Below, in pieces: positions 23,847 through 32,157 of a stretch of DNA of 46,647 nucleotides. The position numbers and the translations under genes were made by a program. This DNA comes from JBFKQC01 sp041627895. Its GTDB lineage: Bacteria; Pseudomonadota; Alphaproteobacteria; Rhodobacterales; Rhodobacteraceae. Location: positions 1-46,647 of the forward strand of contig JBFKQC010000027.1 in the NCBI GenBank assembly GCA_041627895.1, written 5' to 3'. Each line of letters opens with the position of its first letter. The stretch's first letter is position 1. Under the pieces are notes generated by a model that worked only from the letters and a program-made list of their open reading frames with translations, was not told where the DNA came from and searched no databases.

Positions 23847-25415
23847 ATGCTCGCTCGTTTCCTGACCACCGCGGCGGCGCTCGCGCTCGGCAGCGGCGCG
23901 GCGCTGGCCGAATATTCGCTGACGATCCTGCATACCAACGATTTCCATTCCCGCTTCGAGCCGATCAGCCGTTTCGATTCCGGCTGCTCGGCCGAGGACA
24001 ATGCCGAAGGCAAGTGCTTTGGCGGCTCGGCGCGGCTGGTGACCGCGATTGCCGCGGCCAAGGCGCGCACCAACAACTACCTTCTGGTCGACGGCGGCGA
24101 CCAGTTCCAGGGCTCGCTGTTCTACACCTACTACAAGGGCAAGGCCGCGGCCGAGATGATGAACAAGATGGGCTATGACGCGATGACCGTGGGCAACCAC
24201 GAGTTCGACGACGGCCCCGAGGTGCTGCGCGGCTTCGTCGACGCGGTGGACTTCCCCGTGCTGATGTCGAACGCCAATATCGACGGCGAGCCGCTTCTGT
24301 CCGGGACGATCATGCCTTCGGCGATCCTGGAACGCGGCGGCGAAAGGCTGGGGCTGATCGGGCTGACACCGGTCGACACCGACGAATTGTCCTCGCCGGG
24401 GCCGAACGTCACCTTCACCGACCCGGTCGAGGCGGTGCGTGCCCAGGTCGAACGGATGCAGGCCAACGGCATCAACAAGATCATTGTGCTTTCGCATTCC
24501 GGCCTGCCGGTCGATACCCGCGTGGCCGAGGCGGTGCCCGAGATCGACGTCATCGTCGGCGGGCATGACAACTCGCTTCTGTCGAACACGATCGAGGGCG
24601 CCAAGGGGCCGTACCCGGTGATGGTCGGCACCACGGCGATCGTGCAGGCCTATGCCTACGGCAAGTTCCTGGGCGAGCTGAACCTGACCTTCGACGACAA
24701 CGGCGTGATCACCGCCGCGGTGGGCGAGCCGATCATCATGGACGCCTCGGTCGAGGAGGACTCCGGCACCAAGGAGCGGATCGGCGAGCTTGCCGTGCCG
24801 CTCGACGAGATCCGCAACAAGGTGGTGGCGCAGTCCGGCGGCGTGATCGTCGGCGACCGCGCGGTCTGCCGGGTCGAGGAATGCCCGATGGGCAACCTGG
24901 TGGCCGACGCGATGCTCGACCGGGTCAAGGCGCAGGGCATCCAGATCGCCTTTGCCAATTCCGGCGGTATCCGGTCGTCGATCGACGAGGGCGAGGTGAC
25001 GATGGGCGAGGTGATGACGGTCCTGCCGTTCCAGAACACGCTGTCCACGTTCCAGATCACCGGACAGGGCCTGATCGACGCGCTCGAAAACGGCGTGAGC
25101 CAGGTCGAAGAGGTCGCCGGCCGCTTCCCGCAGGTCGCGGGCATGTCGTTCACCTGGGATCCGACCGTCGCGCCCGGCGAGGGCCGGATCAAGGAGGTTC
25201 TGGTGGGCGGCGCGCCGATCGACCCGGCCAAGGTCTATGGCGTGGTGACCAACAACTTCGTGCGCAACGGCGGCGACGGCTACAAGATGTTCGCCAATGA
25301 TGCGCTGAACGCCTATGACTTCGGCCCCGATCTCGCCGACGTGCTGGCCGAGTACATGGCCGCGCAGGGCCCGGTCATGCCGATGGTCGAGGGCCGGATC
25401 GCCAGGACGGAATAG
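23847..25415 (+). CDS. Periplasmic 5'-nucleotidase / metallophosphatase (UshA-like)
   Basis: Secreted enzyme of 522 residues. A signal peptide (about 1-22, ending ALA-EYS) is followed by the calcineurin-like domain with metal motifs ILHTNDFHSR, DGGDQFQGSL, GNHEFDDG, a His in LSHSG and GGHDN. A 5'-nucleotidase C-terminal substrate domain (about 335-500) includes ANSGGIRSSI, the MGEVMTVLPFQN stretch and RNGGDGYKMF. It likely releases phosphate from extracellular nucleotides or related esters for uptake. The ATG at 23847 was chosen because the signal peptide starts there and GGGGGA lies upstream; the longer open frame has no similarity. A strong terminator follows. Confidence 0.92.
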   Translation: MLARFLTTAAALALGSGAALAEYSLTILHTNDFHSRFEPISRFDSGCSAEDNAEGKCFGGSARLVTAIAAAKARTNNYLLVDGGDQFQGSLFYTYYKGKAAAEMMNKMGYDAMTVGNHEFDDGPEVLRGFVDAVDFPVLMSNANIDGEPLLSGTIMPSAILERGGERLGLIGLTPVDTDELSSPGPNVTFTDPVEAVRAQVERMQANGINKIIVLSHSGLPVDTRVAEAVPEIDVIVGGHDNSLLSNTIEGAKGPYPVMVGTTAIVQAYAYGKFLGELNLTFDDNGVITAAVGEPIIMDASVEEDSGTKERIGELAVPLDEIRNKVVAQSGGVIVGDRAVCRVEECPMGNLVADAMLDRVKAQGIQIAFANSGGIRSSIDEGEVTMGEVMTVLPFQNTLSTFQITGQGLIDALENGVSQVEEVAGRFPQVAGMSFTWDPTVAPGEGRIKEVLVGGAPIDPAKVYGVVTNNFVRNGGDGYKMFANDALNAYDFGPDLADVLAEYMAAQGPVMPMVEGRIARTE

Positions 25416-25443
25416 ACGGGCCGGGCAACTGCCCCCCGTTCGG

Positions 25444-25481
25444 ATCGGCGCCGCCCATACCGGGCGGCGCCGATTTCGTTT
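25444..25481 (+). terminator. Strong hairpin terminator after the 5'-nucleotidase
   Basis: A perfect 13-bp GC-rich stem (25444-25456 with 25462-25474, 5-base loop) is followed by TTCGTTT. It lies 29 bases past the nucleotidase stop and before the end of the convergent gene at 25500. Confidence 0.85.
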
Positions 25482-25499
25482 CGGACCGTCTGCCCGGCC

Positions 25500-25967
25500 C
25501 TACTGGAACTCGACCGAACCGGTGACGTGCGACAACCCGGTATTCTCGGCCTCGCCGGGCGTGTCGACCCACTGGCCGCCGCCCACGGCCCCGGCCCACA
25601 TCCCGGTGCCGCCGGTGAACTGCCAATAGCCGCGCGGCGCGGCGGCGTTCGCCATCCACCAGCGCAGGGTTATGCTGTCGCCGCCCGCGTCCCTGTAGAC
25701 GCAATAGCCGTCGCCGGTCATTTTTCCGGCGACCATGGCAGCAGCGCCGAAGCACTCGCCCGTCGCGCCGTCAAGCGGCGTGCCCGGTGCCTCGAGCGGC
25801 ATCCACTTGCTGACCAGATGAAAGACGCCATCGGCCTCGCCGGTCATGTAGGGCGTCGTCGACTGCACGGTCTTGCCGACGAAATCCAGCATGATCGGTT
25901 CGGCCTGCGCCGCGGTGCCGAGCATCGCGGCAGTCGCAATCGTGCAGGCAAAAGCTAGTCTTTTCAT
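25500..25967 (-). CDS. Secreted hypothetical protein
   Basis: A 155-residue protein with a signal peptide (MKRLAFACTIATAAMLGTAA, cleavage after AQA near residue 22). The mature domain is rich in Gly, Trp and beta-forming residues, with two cysteines (in GECFGAAA and GYCVYRD) that may pair. The C-terminal stretch YWQFTGGTGMWAGAVGGGQW resembles the GTG-x-x-AGA turn seen in small secreted beta-barrels such as AOC-barrel-like proteins, but no family is assigned. The ATG at 25967 is preferred; an in-frame start five codons earlier exists. It is divergent from a GST gene. Confidence 0.75.
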   Translation of the reverse strand: MKRLAFACTIATAAMLGTAAQAEPIMLDFVGKTVQSTTPYMTGEADGVFHLVSKWMPLEAPGTPLDGATGECFGAAAMVAGKMTGDGYCVYRDAGGDSITLRWWMANAAAPRGYWQFTGGTGMWAGAVGGGQWVDTPGEAENTGLSHVTGSVEFQ

Positions 25968-25989
25968 GGATTCACCCCCCATTTACGGT

Positions 25990-26008
25990 CCCCGTTGCGG
26001 CAACGGGG
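25990..26008 (-). promoter_or_regulatory. Leader hairpin before the secreted protein gene
   Basis: CCCCGTTG (25990-25997) and CAACGGGG (26001-26008) form an 8-bp stem with a 3-base loop, 22 bases before the ATG at 25967. If transcribed it would sit in the 5' leader and could affect translation or stability. The role is unknown. Confidence 0.35.
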
Positions 26009-26068
26009 CGGGAGGCCCCGCGCCGGATCCAGAATAGCCGAGTTCGCCGGACCACGCCATCTGCAGGA

Positions 26069-26097
26069 TTGACACGGGGGTGTGGGATTATTATTAA
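26069..26097 (+). promoter_or_regulatory. Sigma-70 promoter of the GST gene
   Basis: A perfect -35 hexamer TTGACA (26069-26074), a 17-base spacer and TATTAA (26092-26097) as -10 lie about 30 bases before the GST start, with GGAG at 26115-26118. An imperfect inverted repeat (ATTATTAAC and GTTAAATAAT) overlaps the -10 and start region and could be an operator. This is the most canonical promoter seen in the window. Confidence 0.7.
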
Positions 26098-26125
26098 CTT
26101 TCTCGTTAAATAATGGAGATTCGAA

Positions 26126-26731
26126 ATGAGACTGCACGTCTTTCCGGCCTCGCCGAACTCGAAGAAGGTGATGTTCGCCGACGCCCATCTCGGGCTTGGC
26201 ACCCCGCAGAAGCTCGTCGATCTGCAGAAGGGCGATCAGATGTCGCCCGGGCACCTGGCGCTCAACCCCAACGGCAAGGTGCCGGTGCTGGAATTCGACG
26301 ACGGCACGACGCTTTGGGAATCGAACGTCATCGTCAACAAGCTGGCAAGTGACGCGAAAAGCGATCTCTGGCCGGCCTCCGGCATCCGCTACGAGATCCT
26401 GCGCTGGCAGTTCTGGGAGGCCTGCCACTGGACGCCGGCCTGCGCCAAGTTCGTGTCCAGGCACCTGTTCGGGCGCGAAGTCGACATGGAGGCCGCCGAA
26501 TCCGAGTGGCGCAAGTTCGCCAAGGTGCTCGACGACCACCTTGCAGGGCGCGACTGGCTGGTCGGCGATGCGATCACGGCGGCCGACATCTCGGTTGCCA
26601 TGGTGCTTTGCTACCGGGTGCCCTGCCGGATGCCGATGGCGGATTTCGCGAATATCGGGCGCTGGATCGCGGCGATCGAGGCCCTGCCGGCCTGGGCGGC
26701 CGCCAACCCCGAACTCCAGGCCGCCGAATAG
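26126..26731 (+). CDS. Glutathione S-transferase family protein
   Basis: Cytosolic protein of 201 residues with the two-domain GST layout. A thioredoxin-like N-terminal domain (about 1-78) carries HVFPASPNSKKV as the active-site loop, the cis-proline segment GKVPVLEFDDGTTLWESNVI and the Glu-Ser glutathione contact. An all-helical C-terminal domain (about 85-195) has the conserved DWLVGDAITAADISVA capping motif. It probably conjugates or reduces small electrophiles; the substrate is unknown. It is expressed alone from a strong promoter and is not obviously linked to the neighbouring genes. Confidence 0.92.
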   Translation: MRLHVFPASPNSKKVMFADAHLGLGTPQKLVDLQKGDQMSPGHLALNPNGKVPVLEFDDGTTLWESNVIVNKLASDAKSDLWPASGIRYEILRWQFWEACHWTPACAKFVSRHLFGREVDMEAAESEWRKFAKVLDDHLAGRDWLVGDAITAADISVAMVLCYRVPCRMPMADFANIGRWIAAIEALPAWAAANPELQAAE

Positions 26732-26783
26732 CGGGCCGCGGGCGGGCGCGGGCATCGCCCGGCGCCCGGCCGGCCCCGCGCCT

Positions 26784-27005
26784 CTAGATGTGAAACCTCA
26801 ACAGCCTGTCCTCTTCGAGAGCGAGGCGGCTGATGGGTGGCTTTGATCCTATGCCGCCGTGCAGATGGTGCCAATTGTAGCTGTGGGTCCAGGCCGGCAA
26901 ATGGGCCGTGCGCTCGGCCGGACTCTTCGCCGCAGCCGCGGCGGCGGATGCCGCCAGCAGGCCCGATGCGGCGGCAAGCGCGCGTAGGGCGGGGCGAAAC
27001 GGCAT
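26784..27005 (-). CDS. Possible small secreted protein
   Basis: This 73-residue frame starts with a signal-peptide-like stretch (MPFRPALRALAAASGLLAAS, then a run of alanines) and continues with a short mature part containing a HSYNWHHLHGG histidine cluster. It fills most of the 387-base gap between the GST and EamA genes. There is no clear Shine-Dalgarno before the ATG at 27005 and no family is recognised, so it may be spurious. The rest of the gap shows nothing else. Confidence 0.35.
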   Translation of the reverse strand: MPFRPALRALAAASGLLAASAAAAAAKSPAERTAHLPAWTHSYNWHHLHGGIGSKPPISRLALEEDRLLRFHI

Positions 27006-27118
27006 CGGCGCCAGCCTACGCGCCCTTTCGCCCGGGGGAAAACCGAAAGGCCGCTCGGAGGGGCTGCGCGGGGGCGGCGCGCCGCGCGGCCTTGTGCCCG
27101 GATGGCCGCAGGGTCTAG

Positions 27119-28039
27119 ATGCGGCGCATGTCCGAAACCTCGACCCTTGCAGGGCGGCCCGCCGCCGGCATCGCCTGGATGCTGTTGACCGGCGCGCAGT
27201 TCGTGGCGGTCACCGCCATCGTCAAGCATGTGGGCAGCGACATCCCCGCCGCCGAGGCGGCGTTTCTGCGCTATGCGCTTGGGCTGGTGTTCATCCTGCC
27301 GATGCTGCGCCCGATGCTGCGCGCCGGGATGGACCGCAGCGCGCTGGTGCTGTTCGGATGGCGCGGCGCCGCGCATGCGATGGGCGTGATGCTTTGGTTC
27401 TTCGCGATGACCCAGATCCCGCTCGCCGAGGTGACGTCGATGGGCTATCTATCGCCGGTTCTGGTGACCATCGGCGCGGCGCTGTTCCTGGGCGAGCGGC
27501 TGGCACTGCGCCGGATCGTGGCGGTCTGCGCCGCGCTTCTGGGTGCGCTGGTGATCCTGCGCCCGGGGGCGCGCGAGGTCTCGCCGGGGCACCTGGCGAT
27601 GCTGGCCAACGCGGGGCTGTTCGCGATGTCCTACCTGATCGCCAAGATCATGGCCGACCGCGTGCCTGCGGCGGTGGTCGTCGGCTGGCTGTCGGTCTTC
27701 GTCACGCTGGCGCTGGCGCCTTTCGCGATCGCCGTCTGGGTCTGGCCGACATGGTCCGAGGTCGGCTGGCTGTTCCTGGTGGCGGCGTTCGCCACGGGCG
27801 GGCATTTCACCATGACGCTGGCGTTCCGCGCGGCGCCCATCGCGGTGACCCAGCCGGTCACGTTCCTGCAGCTCGTCTGGGCCACGCTTCTGGGCGCGCT
27901 GGTCTTTGCCGAGCCGGTCGACGCCTGGGTCGTGCTCGGCGGCGCGCTGATCATCGGTTCGATCAGCTTCATGGCCTGGCGCGAGGCGGTGCTGCGCCGC
28001 CGGGCGGTCACGCCGCCGCCGGTGGCGACCAAGGTCTGA
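27119..28039 (+). CDS. EamA/DMT family transporter
   Basis: Inner-membrane permease of 306 residues with about ten hydrophobic segments in two EamA repeats (about 15-145 and 155-290). Typical segments are the AEAAFLRYALGLVFILPML helix and the end of repeat one with GYLSPVLVTIGAALFLGERL. The matching end of repeat two is LQLVWATLLGALVFAEPVD. It resembles S-adenosylmethionine/riboflavin-type DMT carriers only in general layout, so no substrate is given. The start is ATG at 27119; an in-frame ATG at 27128 (MSETST) is equally plausible. Confidence 0.88.
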   Translation: MRRMSETSTLAGRPAAGIAWMLLTGAQFVAVTAIVKHVGSDIPAAEAAFLRYALGLVFILPMLRPMLRAGMDRSALVLFGWRGAAHAMGVMLWFFAMTQIPLAEVTSMGYLSPVLVTIGAALFLGERLALRRIVAVCAALLGALVILRPGAREVSPGHLAMLANAGLFAMSYLIAKIMADRVPAAVVVGWLSVFVTLALAPFAIAVWVWPTWSEVGWLFLVAAFATGGHFTMTLAFRAAPIAVTQPVTFLQLVWATLLGALVFAEPVDAWVVLGGALIIGSISFMAWREAVLRRRAVTPPPVATKV

Positions 28040-28128
28040 CCGCGCGCTAACGGCCTTGGCGGCGAGGTTTGCGCGCTTTGCCGAATCCGCCCGACCCGAG
28101 TACACTCCTGGCAACAGCGGAGGGTAGC

Positions 28129-30237
28129 ATGTCGTATTTCAGGCATCTTTTCATTGCGGCCGCGATCCCGGCGTTCGCGGGCACGGCCCAGGCGGGGCTG
28201 ACGATCTGCAACGACACCGACCGGGAACAGAGCATCTCGATCGGCTACAAGGGCGATGCGGACTGGACCTCGGAGGGCTGGTGGAACATCCAGCCAGGCG
28301 ACTGCTCGACCCCGGTCGAGGGCGACCTGACCCAGCGCTACTATTATGTCCGCGCCGAATTCGAAGGCAGCGAATTCGAGGGCGGAAACTACTTTTTCTG
28401 CACGACGCCAGAGGCTTACACGATTGTCGGCGACACCGAATGCGAGGGGCGCGGTTATGAGCGCGAGGACTTCGCCGAGATTGACACCGGCACCAGCGCC
28501 ACGGATTTCACCTACCGCCTGAGCCAGGCCGACATGGACCGCGCCCAGGACGAAAGCCGCTTCGGGCTGGAATTCTGCAACGAGACCGATGTCACGCAGT
28601 CGATCTCGATCGGCTACAAGCGCGGCGATATCTTCGTATCGGAAGGCTGGTGGAACGCCGGTGCCGGCGAATGCGTCAAGCCGGTCGGCGGCGCGCTGAA
28701 GACGCGGTATTACTATTACCGCGCCGAGGTCGATGCGGGCGAGTTCAACGGCGGCGGCTATTCCTTCTGCACCTCGCCGCAGGCCTACGATATCGAAGGC
28801 GATACCGATTGCGAGGCGCGCGGCTATGACAGCGAGGATTTCGCCGAGATCGACACCGGCCAGAGTGCGAAGGGCTACAGCTTCACGATCACCGACGAAA
28901 CCGGCGGCATCGTCAGCGCCTCGACCGGCACCGACAGGACCGGCCTGGATATCTGCAACGAGACCGAGCACACCCAAAGCGTCTCGATCGGTTACGAGGG
29001 CGCCGAGGGCTGGACCTCGGAGGGCTGGTGGAACGTCGAGCCCGGCGATTGCGTGACGCCCGTCGCGCGGCTGGACAAGCGCTATTACTACTACCGGGCC
29101 GAGATCGACGGCGGCGATTTCGATGGCGAGAACTACTATTTCTGCACCACGCCGCAGGCCTACACCATCGTCGGCGACACCAATTGCGAGGCGCGCGGCT
29201 ATGACCGCGAAAGCTTCCGCGAGATCGACGTCGAGAGCTACAGCCACTTCACCTTCACGCTGATCCCGCACGAGGACGTGGCCGATGCCGGGCAGACCGC
29301 GCGGCCGGGGCTGACCGTCTGCAACGACACGCCGGACACGCAAAGCGTCTCGATCGGCTATGACGGGCCGCAGGACTGGACCTCGGAAGGCTGGTGGAAC
29401 GTCGCGCCCGATGACTGCACGGTGATCCTCGAGGATGCGCTGCAACTGCGATACTATTACTATCGTGCCGAGGTGGATGGCGGCGATTTCGACGGGCAGG
29501 AATATCTTTTCTGCACCTCGCCGCAGGCCTACACCATCGTCGGCGACACCGATTGCGAGGCGCGCGGCTACGACCGCGAGACGTTCCGCGAGATCGACGT
29601 CGGCGAAGGCGTCACCAGCTACACGCTGACGCTGGTCCCGCCGGCGGGCGATGGCGGGGCTTCGACCGCAACCGACGACGGCTCGGCCATCGACAACATG
29701 GCCGTCGCGGGCGGCGCGGGGCTGGAGGTGTGCAACGACACGTCCGAGACGCAAAGCGTGGCCTTCGGCTATGAGGGCGCCGAGGGCTGGACCTCGGAGG
29801 GCTGGTGGAATGTCGGGCCCGGCGACTGCGTGACGCCGGCGCTGGACGGCGAGAACCGGCGCTATCTGTACTACCGCGCCGAGGTGGATGGCGGCGACTT
29901 CGAGGGGCAGAGCTATTTCTTCTGCACCGATCCCGGGGCGTTCACCATCGTCGGCGACGACAATTGCGAGGCGCGCGGCTACGAGCGCGAGGATTTCCGC
30001 GAGATCGACACCGGCGGCAACGAGGCGACGTTCACCTTCACCCTGGTCGCCGGGACCGGCGGCGAGACCGATGCCGGCCCGGCCGACGACGACGGCATCG
30101 AGTTCGACCGGAGCCGCGATGACGACGACGGGATGGGCGACGACGTCGACGACGACATGCCGGTCGACGACGACATGCCGGTCTTCGAAGAGCCCGAGCC
30201 GAAGCAGCCGCCGCGGCGCGGGGGGTCGCGCGGCTGA
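28129..30237 (+). CDS. Secreted protein with five tandem DUF1036 units
   Basis: A 702-residue exported protein. A signal peptide (1-22, ending AQA) is followed by five consecutive DUF1036 units starting near residues 23, 146, 272, 394 and 531. Each repeats the pattern GLxxCNxT, WTSEGWWN or close variants, GDC, RYYYYRAE, FCTxPQAYTI and CEARGY. Every unit has exactly four cysteines in the same places and there are none elsewhere, so two disulfides per unit in the periplasm are likely. The last 60 residues are Asp-rich and end basic and Pro-rich (PPRRGGSRG). DUF1036 proteins usually carry a single unit; the fivefold array is unusual. GCGGAGGG precedes the ATG. The function is unknown; a surface or periplasmic binding scaffold is a guess. 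Confidence 0.9.
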   Translation: MSYFRHLFIAAAIPAFAGTAQAGLTICNDTDREQSISIGYKGDADWTSEGWWNIQPGDCSTPVEGDLTQRYYYVRAEFEGSEFEGGNYFFCTTPEAYTIVGDTECEGRGYEREDFAEIDTGTSATDFTYRLSQADMDRAQDESRFGLEFCNETDVTQSISIGYKRGDIFVSEGWWNAGAGECVKPVGGALKTRYYYYRAEVDAGEFNGGGYSFCTSPQAYDIEGDTDCEARGYDSEDFAEIDTGQSAKGYSFTITDETGGIVSASTGTDRTGLDICNETEHTQSVSIGYEGAEGWTSEGWWNVEPGDCVTPVARLDKRYYYYRAEIDGGDFDGENYYFCTTPQAYTIVGDTNCEARGYDRESFREIDVESYSHFTFTLIPHEDVADAGQTARPGLTVCNDTPDTQSVSIGYDGPQDWTSEGWWNVAPDDCTVILEDALQLRYYYYRAEVDGGDFDGQEYLFCTSPQAYTIVGDTDCEARGYDRETFREIDVGEGVTSYTLTLVPPAGDGGASTATDDGSAIDNMAVAGGAGLEVCNDTSETQSVAFGYEGAEGWTSEGWWNVGPGDCVTPALDGENRRYLYYRAEVDGGDFEGQSYFFCTDPGAFTIVGDDNCEARGYEREDFREIDTGGNEATFTFTLVAGTGGETDAGPADDDGIEFDRSRDDDDGMGDDVDDDMPVDDDMPVFEEPEPKQPPRRGGSRG

Positions 30238-30289
30238 CATGGTGATGCGGGCCGCGGGCGCCGCGGCGTGTTGCGGGGAGAGAGCGACG

Positions 30290-31381
30290 ATGCGGATGGC
30301 ATGGGCGGTGGGTGCCCTGGGTGTGGCGCTGGCCGGTGCGGCCGAGGCGGGGCTGGAGATCTGCAACGAAACCGACGTGCTGCAATCCATCGCCATCGGC
30401 TACAAGGGTGACACCGACTGGACCTCGGAAGGCTGGTGGAACATCGAGCCGGGCGACTGCACGCTGGTCGTCGCGGGCGACCTGACCAAGCGCTATTACT
30501 ACTACTTCGCCGACAGCGCCGCGGGGACCTTCCGCGGCCAGGACTACGTCTTCTGCCTGCGGGACGAGGAGTTTGCCATCGTCGGCGATACCGAATGCGA
30601 GGCGCGCGGGTACGAAGACGGCGACTTCCGCGAGGTCGACACCGGCGAAACCGCGCTGGATTTCACCCTGACGCTGGTCGCCAACGCCCCCGAGGGCACG
30701 CCGCTGACCGGCAAGGGGCCCGGCGGGGGCGACATGGCGACGCAAAGCGTCAGCGAGTTGCCCGCCGAGGACCCGGTCGAGACCGACCGGGCGGATCTGC
30801 AGTCAGAGATGCCCACCGGCGAGCACGGCGTGCCGTTTACCATGAACGCGCTGTTCCAGGGCTGCGAGCTGGAAGAGGGGCGCGCCTATTGCGGCTTTCA
30901 CGCCGGCGGCACCAAGATGCGCGCCTTCTATGGCGGGCCGACGCCCGAGGACATGCTGCTCGCGCTCGAGGAAATGGCGCTGAACACGGCGGTCAGGATC
31001 GAGGGCGACCGAGTCGAGACGCGCGGCATGCAGGTCTCGGTGGTTCTGCGCGCGGTCGAGCCGCGGCAGGGCGGCGACGCGCTGGCCGAGCTTCGCGGGA
31101 AGATCCAGGGCGACTGGATTTCCGACCGCGACCGGTTGTCCGAGATCACGATTCGGGGCTCGGAAATCTACGTGCGCTATGACGGCGAGTTCCGCGCGGC
31201 GCGGTTCCTGGAACTGGCCGAGACCTGCGAGGGGCTGCGCGGCGCGGGGCCGGTGCTGATCCAGACGTCGGTCCGCGAGCCGAACCCCGCCTGTTACCGC
31301 GTGGCGCGGGCGGACGAACGCTCGCTCGACCTCGACCCGTTGGCCGGCGGCGGCCCGATCCGCTTCGTCCGCGCACGCTGA
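30290..31381 (+). CDS. Secreted DUF1036 protein with extra C-terminal domain
   Basis: A 363-residue exported protein. Its signal peptide (MRMAWAVGALGVALAGAAEA) leads directly into one DUF1036 unit (about 21-125) with the same four cysteines and the WTSEGWWN core as the five-unit protein upstream. A linker (125-180) precedes a separate C-terminal region of about 180 residues (from about PFTMNALFQGCELEEGRAYC) containing four more cysteines, which I do not recognise beyond similarity to C-terminal parts of other DUF1036 proteins. The start at 30290 follows GGGGAGAG and gives the signal peptide; 52 bases separate it from the upstream gene, so the two are probably one operon. The function is unknown. 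Confidence 0.85.
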   Translation: MRMAWAVGALGVALAGAAEAGLEICNETDVLQSIAIGYKGDTDWTSEGWWNIEPGDCTLVVAGDLTKRYYYYFADSAAGTFRGQDYVFCLRDEEFAIVGDTECEARGYEDGDFREVDTGETALDFTLTLVANAPEGTPLTGKGPGGGDMATQSVSELPAEDPVETDRADLQSEMPTGEHGVPFTMNALFQGCELEEGRAYCGFHAGGTKMRAFYGGPTPEDMLLALEEMALNTAVRIEGDRVETRGMQVSVVLRAVEPRQGGDALAELRGKIQGDWISDRDRLSEITIRGSEIYVRYDGEFRAARFLELAETCEGLRGAGPVLIQTSVREPNPACYRVARADERSLDLDPLAGGGPIRFVRAR

Positions 31382-31509
31382 AACGCCGCTTTCCGAATTG
31401 ACGGCGGGGCGGTCCGGCCACTAGCGTCGGCGCGGTTCGGAAGGGGATGCAGAGCCATGCGTGCTGGCAGGACAGGGAAGGCCCGCCGCCCGGCGGCCGG
31501 GGCGGTGCC

Positions 31510-32157
31510 ATGCTGACGATCTATGGGCGCGCGACCTCGTCGAACGTGCAACTGGTGATGTGGGGGCTGGCCGAGTTGGGCCTCGACTGCGAGCGGCTCG
31601 ATTACGGCCATGTCCATGGCGGGCTCGACACGGCAGAGTTCGGCGCGATGAACCCGCACCGGCGTGTGCCGGTGCTGAAGGACGGCGATCTGGTGGTCTG
31701 GGAGAGCATGGCAATCCTGCGCTATCTGGCTGCGCGCTACGGTGACGGCGGCGCGTTCTGGCCCGCCGAGCCGGCGGCGCGGGCGGGCGTCGACATGTGG
31801 GCCGAATGGGGCAAGAACGAGCTTTCGCAGGCCTTCACCCTGCCGATCTTCTGGTCGCGGGTGCGCACCCCTGCCGCCGACCGCGACGAGGCGGCGCTGA
31901 CGGCGGCCGTCGCCCGGTTCGAGGGCCTGCTCGACCGGCTCGACGCGCCGCTGTCCGCCGGTCCCTTCGTCGCCGGAGACGTGCTGACCGCCGCCGACAT
32001 CGTCATCGGCCACCTCTTGTTCCGCTGGTTCACCACCGATGTGCCGCGCCGCGCGCGCCCGCCGCTCGAAGCCTACTATGCGCGCCTGCAGGACCGGCCC
32101 GCCTATCGCCGGCACGTCATGGTCGACTATGCGATGCTGCGCGCGCCGGGGGCCTGA
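31510..32157 (+). CDS. Glutathione S-transferase family protein
   Basis: Cytosolic GST-fold protein of 215 residues. The thioredoxin-like domain (about 1-80) has IYGRATSSNVQLVMWGLAEL as the active-site region with Ser/Asn candidates and the HRRVPVLKDGDLVVWESMAI cis-proline/Glu-Ser segment. The helical domain (about 90-205) has AGDVLTAADIVIG. I chose the ATG at 31510, the normal GST N-terminus, over a 21-codon upstream extension. Its stop overlaps the start of the GMC oxidoreductase by one base (TGATG), so the two are translated together and may act on related compounds. Confidence 0.9.
   Translation: MLTIYGRATSSNVQLVMWGLAELGLDCERLDYGHVHGGLDTAEFGAMNPHRRVPVLKDGDLVVWESMAILRYLAARYGDGGAFWPAEPAARAGVDMWAEWGKNELSQAFTLPIFWSRVRTPAADRDEAALTAAVARFEGLLDRLDAPLSAGPFVAGDVLTAADIVIGHLLFRWFTTDVPRRARPPLEAYYARLQDRPAYRRHVMVDYAMLRAPGA

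Noticed and set aside
27631..30396. Long open frame on the minus strand, over 900 codons, antisense to the EamA and DUF1036 genes.
   Set aside because: It mirrors the codon bias of the real plus-strand genes, has low-complexity repeated translation and no family features.
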